Assembly: GCA_010909165.1 (NCBI GenBank)
Contig: MU008164.1
Location: 558,001 to 622,000 of the forward strand
Source: Anthoceros angustus
Lineage: Eukaryota > Streptophyta > Anthocerotopsida > Anthocerotales > Anthocerotaceae
Direction of reading: 5' to 3'
DNA length: 64,000 bases
The notes under the pieces are model-generated. The model did not search any database and was not told where the DNA came from. It saw nothing but the letters and a program-made list of their open reading frames with translations. Each line of letters starts with the position of its first letter. Positions within the stretch are counted from its first letter, which is position 1. This document shows, piece after piece, positions 57,441 to 64,000 of this stretch. The position numbers were made by a program, and so were the translations under genes.

Positions 57441-59040
57441 CCTCGCTCTTTTGGTTCGCTATCGGGGACCTTCTCCATCTTGTTCTGCATCCGCTAAACC
57501 ATATTTTGCATGTCCTCTTCATGGGTCGTTCAAATCAAAACTTGGCGAGCATTTTCGTTCACCAAAATTTTGCATACATGTCCACGGTAGGTGCCCACCA
57601 CTACATTCTCAGCGGGCGAGCCCTTGCTGCCCATAAGGGCATTCCATGTCACCATCCCCACGACAAAGCAAGCAAGACTACAAGAAAGGTTAGGAATCAC
57701 CACTAGTTGTCCATCATAGTGAAGACTAAACCGAGGTTCTTTGAAATCAAGGCAGTCATCCCCACTTGCCAATTAAGGCGATCCATGTAACGTAGGGGTC
57801 GTCGTTCAATATCCATCATAGCATATGATGGATGAGAACCGAAGACGAAGAGATTCTTGGCACGGAAGCGATTATCCCCACTCGCCAAGACCACATCCAT
57901 GGTGCTCCCATTCCTCCTCCATAAGATGATCCGGTGGCGTAGGGCGCGTCGTTCTGCTCTCCGAGTGTCCAAAATTTGTCACTTATTCTCCAAAACGGAA
58001 GGAGGATTCGCACACTCTCAGTACTTAGCGCCAATTTGAGTAGGGGACAACTTCCCTACATCGGCGGGGAACCCCAAGCCGAGATGGCGCCACTTGTTCG
58101 CATGGCGGCAACGGAGACTTGTATCACAACCATCTTGTGAAGCAAGCGACGGGCTATGTCCTCACCTTGTTTACTATGTGTCCTCAACAATGGTGAAAGG
58201 CTCAGCACGGTTTTCCACAGACAAGCCAAAGGCGGCCCGAGTACCGGTGCACCCCAAGCCGAGATGGCGCCACTTGTTCGCATGGCAAAACGGGAGACTT
58301 GTATCACAACCATCTTGTGAAGCAAGCGACGGGGCTATGTCCTCACCTTGTTTACTATGTGTCCTCAACAATGGTCCGAAGGCACCTGCTTTTCCATGGG
58401 ACAAGCCAAAGGCGGCCCGAGTACACACCGGCTCGCCACAAGAAGCCGTGAAAGGTGGAACCCATACAAAACGGCTCCCGCTTGAGTGCGCATCGAACAA
58501 AGGCGGGGTATCCGCAGAAATCATCAACGTCGTCTTCTTTACTCTTTCCGGGACTCGCCGAGGCAAACGGCCAAGATCGGATACCACACTCAAAGAAAGA
58601 GATTGATTTGTGGCCCAATTCTAGTGCGGTCATCACGCTTGCAAGAAGCAAGAGGTCGATCGAATTGGCGCAGCAACTCGTCATCGCAACAATCGGGCAT
58701 GTTGGGCGTCGTAAACCCTTAAACCACGAACCCGTTGCCTCCCAACGGAACCCCAACAAGTCCAACGGTGGATGTGCAATTTGAAGAAGGGCGCGTGCGG
58801 TGGCAAGAAACCTACGCACTAACTATCTCGGATGTCGGTACCCATGTCGCATTAATATGCATCGAGTTCAATCCGTTGCCTTGGATGCATTCGATGAAAG
58901 CGATGCTACAGGAGGCGCTGAGGTCGTGGTGACCGGGCGGGCGATCGGTATACGTGAAATGGACCATGGTATCACGCTGCAACATTGATGATTTCCGACA
59001 TGCAAGGATCCCGAGAGTGAACCCCAACCAACGGTGACCT
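57441..59040. other. PPR fragment and unassigned DNA
   Basis: Minus-strand 57530-57700 encodes MVTWNALMGSKGS and GTYRGHVCKILV, a PPR scrap unlike the copies above. 57700-58060 and 58440-59040 have frames on both strands without motifs; the minus frame 58355-58819 (154 residues) is the longest and is unrecognised. Confidence 0.45.
58071..58430. repeat. Two-copy 180-bp tandem duplication
   Basis: ACCCCAAGCCGAGATGGCGC starts at 58071 and again at 58251. Both copies continue through CTTGTTCGCATGGC and GGACAAGCCAAAGGCGGC, with small indels between them. Coding status unclear. Confidence 0.8.
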
Positions 59041-59073
59041 AGCATGTTTTAAGAAAAACTAAAAATATTTTTG

Positions 59074-59680
59074 AACACCAACCTATATCAACTATCTATC
59101 TATCCTCCCATCGCTCTCCCTCTTTACCTCTTTCGCATTGTACCCTTCCTTGCCCCGCATAACATGTCTATTACTCCAACTCTACTATGTAACTCATTGG
59201 TCATCATCCGCTCATACTATCGTCATCTTCATCATCCTCACTCATGCTATCCCAGAAGCCTCACGTTGTACTATCGTCTTCCACTAGAAGCCTCACATGC
59301 GCGTCTTCCACGTCGTTTGTACTCACCATAATTATAATTAAATAAGTGAAATATTTAAGACTTGGGATACTTTTTATACTTATAAGAAAAGCTTTAAAAT
59401 ATTTTTCAACCTATCAATTACCTATCTATCCTCCCACCCTCTCCACTCCTTATCCTCTATCGTCTCCACTCCTTATCCCTCTATCATCTCCCTTCCCCGC
59501 CTTCTCCTTTCCACATAACAAGTCTATTACTCCAACTCTACTATGTAACTCATTGGTCATTATACTCACGCTATCATTGTCTTCATCATCCTCACCTATG
59601 ATATCCGCATCCTCATCATCTTGACTCATGTTATCCTCGTCTTGAGCCTCACCTTGTACTATCGTCTTCCACGCTTGTAC
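59074..59680. repeat. Two-copy tandem duplication, period about 330-345 bp
   Basis: CTATCTATCCTCCCA, TCTATTACTCCAACTC and TATGTAACTCATTGG occur in the same order in 59092-59250 and 59423-59600. On the minus strand copy 2 encodes an acidic stretch (EDEDNMSQDDEDAD) that may be the tail of the CACTA protein. Confidence 0.65.
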
Positions 59681-62663
59681 CCACCACAATTTTCCATGCA
59701 TTTTAGAATTCTCATACAAAAGACTTGCTCCACTTTCTCCGATACTAGTACAAATGGCTCATCCTCCAACTTATCATTGGATAACATGACATCGTTAACC
59801 ATGAACATACGAGATGTATCTGTTTTGATGGTGTGTGCTCTTTGTTCCATTGAGCCTTGAACCATCTCACCTTCAACACATTTACTTTTTAGACGGCCTA
59901 AGTCCACCTCCAAAATCTTTTCCACCTTTCCAGATAGGGAAAATCTGCTATAATAGGTTCGGTGTCCCGCGATGTGAAACACATGCTTGGCTATATAGAT
60001 GTTTTATAATGCTATCACATGTATTCTTTCCCTATCGCATCTATAGTCCTTATATGATTTCCATATGCCCACATCATTTTATATGATCGCACCGAGGAGG
60101 TCCTCGCACAATTGCGTCACATCCAACCCATAGGTTTGTACCGCATTTCCCCTTTCACTTTAACTTCATCTATCAACCATTCGCAAAGGGCGTTGCTCGT
60201 CGTCTATACCGTCATACACTTTTCGCCATTTTTGAGTACAGTGAGTTTTCCACTAACACTTTCCTCATCTTGCATTTCCACATCATTCGTCATAATTTTG
60301 CCATTCCTTGCAATAACACCCCACATTGGGTGACATCATCTTGATTTCCACACTCTTGGTGCCTCTTCATGTGTATTTCCAAAGAACTCGAGCTATAAAA
60401 CATTATCTCTTGTGCTAAGTATCCTAAAGCCATGCTACCTTCGTCGGGCTTTCATCGAACAAGTCCCTTTAACACTTTCATGTGCCTTTCTAAGAAATAC
60501 ATCCATCGATATCGAGTTGGTCCACATAATTCAACCTCCGCACAAGATGAACAACAACATGTACTTGACTTGTCGAAAAGTCGTTGGAAATTCCCTCTCA
60601 ACACACACATGATCTCCACACTTTTCACCTTCATAGCTGGAATTTCATCCTTCGCAATTTCTTTTGAACAAAGCCACGAATAGCTCGGCAAGATCACATA
60701 TAGCCTTGTGAACATCATGATGTATTAATCCTTTCAAGACAATTGGCCACAAATCCGTTAATGATGGTGATGATCATGAGACTTTAACCCAGAAATTCCC
60801 TCTTCTCTCCCTTTAGAAAACAACGCTCAAATTTGACCCAGAGTACGTATGCTGCAAATCCTTGTTCTCAATTTTTCCTCTGCATTAGCATACATTCGCC
60901 TCTTTTGCGCCATGTCCAAGAACCGGTCTTGGTGTCGTTATAAATGTCCGGTCCCACAGGTTCGCAGTTTTTCGTTACCTTGCACCCCATTTACAATGTT
61001 TTGGCCTCTTTGTCTCCTTCCAGCGATGGCCTCGCATGGGGCCACCAATCTTGTTTGGTATTTGAATACTCAAGATCTCTCGACTACCAAGGGAATCTTG
61101 ATTCCCACATATGTGCCAAAATCATTGACTTACATTCTTTCCAATGTGCATGATATCAAATAAGTGTCGATCAACAATATCGCAACCACCAAATAGCATG
61201 ACTAAAAGTTAACCTTCATGAATAGCTATTAGTCTACCTACCGATGCTACCAATAATATAATTAAAATATTCTTGAAAAGGTAATACTTGCAAGACCCCA
61301 TATGCATGCATACATACCTCCCAGATGGAAGCTCCCGAAAATTGAAGGCTCTCGCTAGTAACACCCAGCTGTCTTCACCATTGTCTTTTGCATATTTCCG
61401 GTTAAAGCTTTCGATCATAATATCCTCCGGAGTTGGTGCATAGTCCGGATGAATAATTTCCATCTCACCTTTCCATTGAATGAATCCGCTCTTCCACTCT
61501 AAACTTGTGTTCCTCGTAAAATTTTCTAAAATTCTTATCATCGTCATTTGTTTGTGAACATTGACTTTCTTGCTTCTAATTTGTCCCAACATATTGGACA
61601 TGCCCGCTTCCCTTTTGTTTGCATTTTAGAAGTGAAAGAATATCCTGGATAATCATGCATCGTCCACAACAATAAGGCCTTCAATTTAAATTGTCTTTGA
61701 GCATTTCCAATAGCCATAGAAGCATCTTGTACGACCACACCTTCCTCCCACGGTACCTTCAACTCTTGATGAGTGGTTGAAAATATATATCTGCATCTTT
61801 ACTTGCTTGGACCGGGAATAATCATTGACAACAATATATGCCCATTCTTGATAGATAACCAAGGAGGCGTTATAATTGACAAGAAGCACAGCCATATAGA
61901 ATACCTAGAACTTTGGTGCCCAAAGGATTAATCCCATCCGTAGCAAGTCCTAATCGAATGTTGCGTCTCCTTAGCAAACTCGATAAGTGTTGTCCACATG
62001 TTCCCATGCATAGCTATCGATGGGACCCGCATAATCCCATCATTAGACTTATTTGTGGCGTGCCATGACATCATACTTGCTAGCTCGGACATCTAAACAT
62101 TTGTTTCAATCTAGGAATCAATGGAAAATATCAAGTAGCTTAACGGTACACACTCGTTCTTCGTGTCAATTCGATACCTATGTTTCCACACATCTTGCGA
62201 ATAGCAATTAAAACTCGCCTAAGATACAATCATCTTGACAAGCATGTATGGATGTATATGTTAGGCCAAACCCTTAAGCATCTTTTTAATTTCAGCCCTA
62301 CTTTTGGCAACTTGTTGCCAGGAAACCTAATTTGCCTAGTAATGATAAAATTGAATTCAAAGATGCATCCGACCAGCCATGCCTCCTTTGGATGTTCAAT
62401 AACAATAAAATGAATGCCAATAAACTTATCTTGGCTCCAACCCATAGAGGTGTAGTTGCTGCGATGTGCATCGTCTTTAATTCCTCAGGCAAGGAATCGA
62501 CCTGTTCTTTAGTCATTTCTGCGATGCCAGAAACCCCACCAAGTGCCTCCACCAACTCTACGGTCACTTGTTCGTCGGGATGAATGTTGACATGTTCTTC
62601 ATCAACCTCAAAATGATCATCAACCTCAATAAAATCTTGTTCCTCTTCAATCTGATTATTCAA
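59659..62663 (-). pseudogene. Second CACTA TNP2-like transposase gene, decayed
   Basis: Reading down the minus strand: 62298-62663 has an acidic leader, MHIAATTPLWVGAKIS and the GWSDASLNSILSLL block of the TNP2 N-terminus; 61544-61762 has LKALLLWTMHDYPGYSF and ACPICWDKL; about 61150 has IMHIGKNV; 60452-60718 has EVELCGPTRYRWMY and ERHMKVLKG; 59659-59982 has LEDEPFVLVSEKVEQVF, typical of the following C-terminal domain (DUF4216). All blocks are in family order, but exons are interrupted by stops and shifts. It differs strongly from the element at 35-38 kb, so it belongs to another CACTA lineage. No termini were found. Confidence 0.8.
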
Positions 62664-64000
62664 TCACACGCACAAAATAAATATCAAATAATTATATAAA
62701 ATATTGTAGTACTATATAGAATAAATTATATTATAATTTAATAACTTTAGTATAACCACTATTATTAAGGAAATATTGAACAACATGCAAAACTAAAAGG
62801 TTAAGAAGTCAAGTGATGATATATAATTGTTTTGTTGCGATATAGTCAATATACACAAGGTACAAGACCCTCAACATCAACTCTTCTACATCCTACAACA
62901 AAAACTATTCCACATCCTCGTGCATCAACTTTGCCTTCAATTTCTTCCACTCCATCATGTAATTTAATGTGTCTATGTACTCTTCCCACGGCCTTCCTTT
63001 TGGCTTCAAATGGTTCGGGTTATACCAATTGTAATCAACAAACAACTCTTCCCAGCATTAATGGTCCTCACGCCCAAGTGCAAATCCAATCAAGATGGTC
63101 GTCACTTAGTAGCTCATGCCCATCCGACCTTTCTTCCCATATGCAATTTTGCTTGATTGCGATATTTCCACTACTACTATTCATATATCCGCCACATTCC
63201 CCATATGCAACATGCCCATCGAGGTACTCAATTGGGCCATCATTAACATCTTTACGCGAGTCTATTGAAAGTCAATGCATACTTAAAATCGGTAACTGTT
63301 GTAGTTCACTATCTTGTTATATTCTCCCTGTATACTTTGGACCCCAAACACAAACAAAGGAACTCCATTCACATTATCTTTTCTCACTACGATTTTCTCC
63401 ATGGAAAATAAACCCAACCCCATGGCTGGGTTTGTTGCCTCCTTCACTATCCACCTTCGCCCCAATATAGAAATGACTTGTTAATAGGAATAGGTCCCTT
63501 CTCCCACATTCCCCATTCTCTAGGGTACACGCCTTTCAAAAGATGCTTGTATAAAACAATAGCATCATGAGACTTTGGATCTTCCCCTCTTTTGGATGAT
63601 AAGGAGGTGCAATAAAGGGTCCATGTCCCGCCCTTTCCATCCAAAGGTTTTCCTACACCGCATAAAGCCATGTGTCCACTCCTCGTTACGTACTTGTTAT
63701 AACATGCAAACTCAAACTCCTTCCAACTATAAAAAAACAACCATAATTACACATATGAATAATTAAACTACCTTTAATATAACAAGAGAAACATACTTAC
63801 CACAATTAGTATGCCACATCAATTATTCTATAGATAATATTATATAATTGCTTTATTATTGTATTTTCTAGCATAGAAGAAAAGGGCTCCATAATTACTT
63901 CATTAGTTTATTTCCTAGCATAGAAGAAAAGGATTGCAACTCACGGTTGTGGCTACGGGTGGTTCTCCTTGTTCGCTATTTCTTCTCCTCCTCTCTCCTC
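62664..64000. other. Upstream part of second CACTA element; no clear gene
   Basis: Minus-strand frames 63447-63740 (97 residues; WKEFEFACYNKYVTRSGHM, Trp/Tyr/Gly-rich) and 63283-63465 have protein-like composition and could be accessory or N-terminal exons of the CACTA element. The plus-strand frame 62832-63470 is Ser/Pro-rich and probably a shadow. 63760-63900 is AT-rich and repeats TTCCTAGCATAGAAGAAAAGG. The window ends inside this region. Confidence 0.4.

Overview
The window looks like nuclear DNA of a land plant, probably a repeat-rich, large-genome, non-seed lineage such as a fern or lycophyte; the lineage is inference. The plant call rests on three readable genes: a TBC-domain Rab-GAP of the plant type with eight exons, the plastid polyprotein PETs (two S1 and two EF-Ts domains), and PsbQ, the 17-kDa oxygen-evolving subunit of photosystem II. 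Plant-type PPR remnants, a Ty1/copia element and CACTA (En/Spm) transposons support it. No rRNA, tRNA or CRISPR was seen.

Layout. 1-2850: AT-rich, gene-poor DNA with small duplications. 2851-4693 (+): TBC Rab-GAP gene, convergent with PETs at 4853-7615 (-), 159 bp apart. 7.7-10.4 kb: no convincing gene; a double hairpin and a GCATTC minisatellite. 10.4-14.2 kb: decayed gag-like/coiled-coil retroelement pieces, including an inverted pair. 14193-25914: a composite copia array LTR-internal-LTR-internal-LTR with one 5-bp target duplication (CTTTC) at its outer edges, inserted into the gag-like ORF, which resumes at 25.9-26.4 kb. The second internal region contains two fragments of the PsbQ locus, whose source gene lies a few kb downstream at 29074-30040 (+). 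30.8-31.5 kb: tandem arrays. 31.7-35.3 kb: a 1.8-kb tandem duplication carrying two CACTA 5' ends. 35.3-42.3 kb: CACTA coding region (TNP2-like transposase, an intact unknown antisense ORF, a partly duplicated accessory gene). 44.5-45.7 kb: a TTGTAAA-rich repeat. 46-57.4 kb: a large tandem segmental duplication (about 5-6 kb unit, called P-T-Q-R-S here) with internal amplifications and PPR pseudogenes. 59.4-62.7 kb (-): a second, decayed CACTA TNP2 gene.

The most notable features concern how these parts interact. PsbQ promoter/exon/intron fragments sit inside a copia copy, joined at short (9-10 nt) sequence matches at every junction. Duplicated copies throughout the window differ from each other mainly by small changes at CAG/CTG (CHG) sites, whereas the native PsbQ, PETs and TBC genes are clean. 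That pattern could be real mutation in methylated DNA or a base-calling artefact at methylated cytosines; raw reads would decide.
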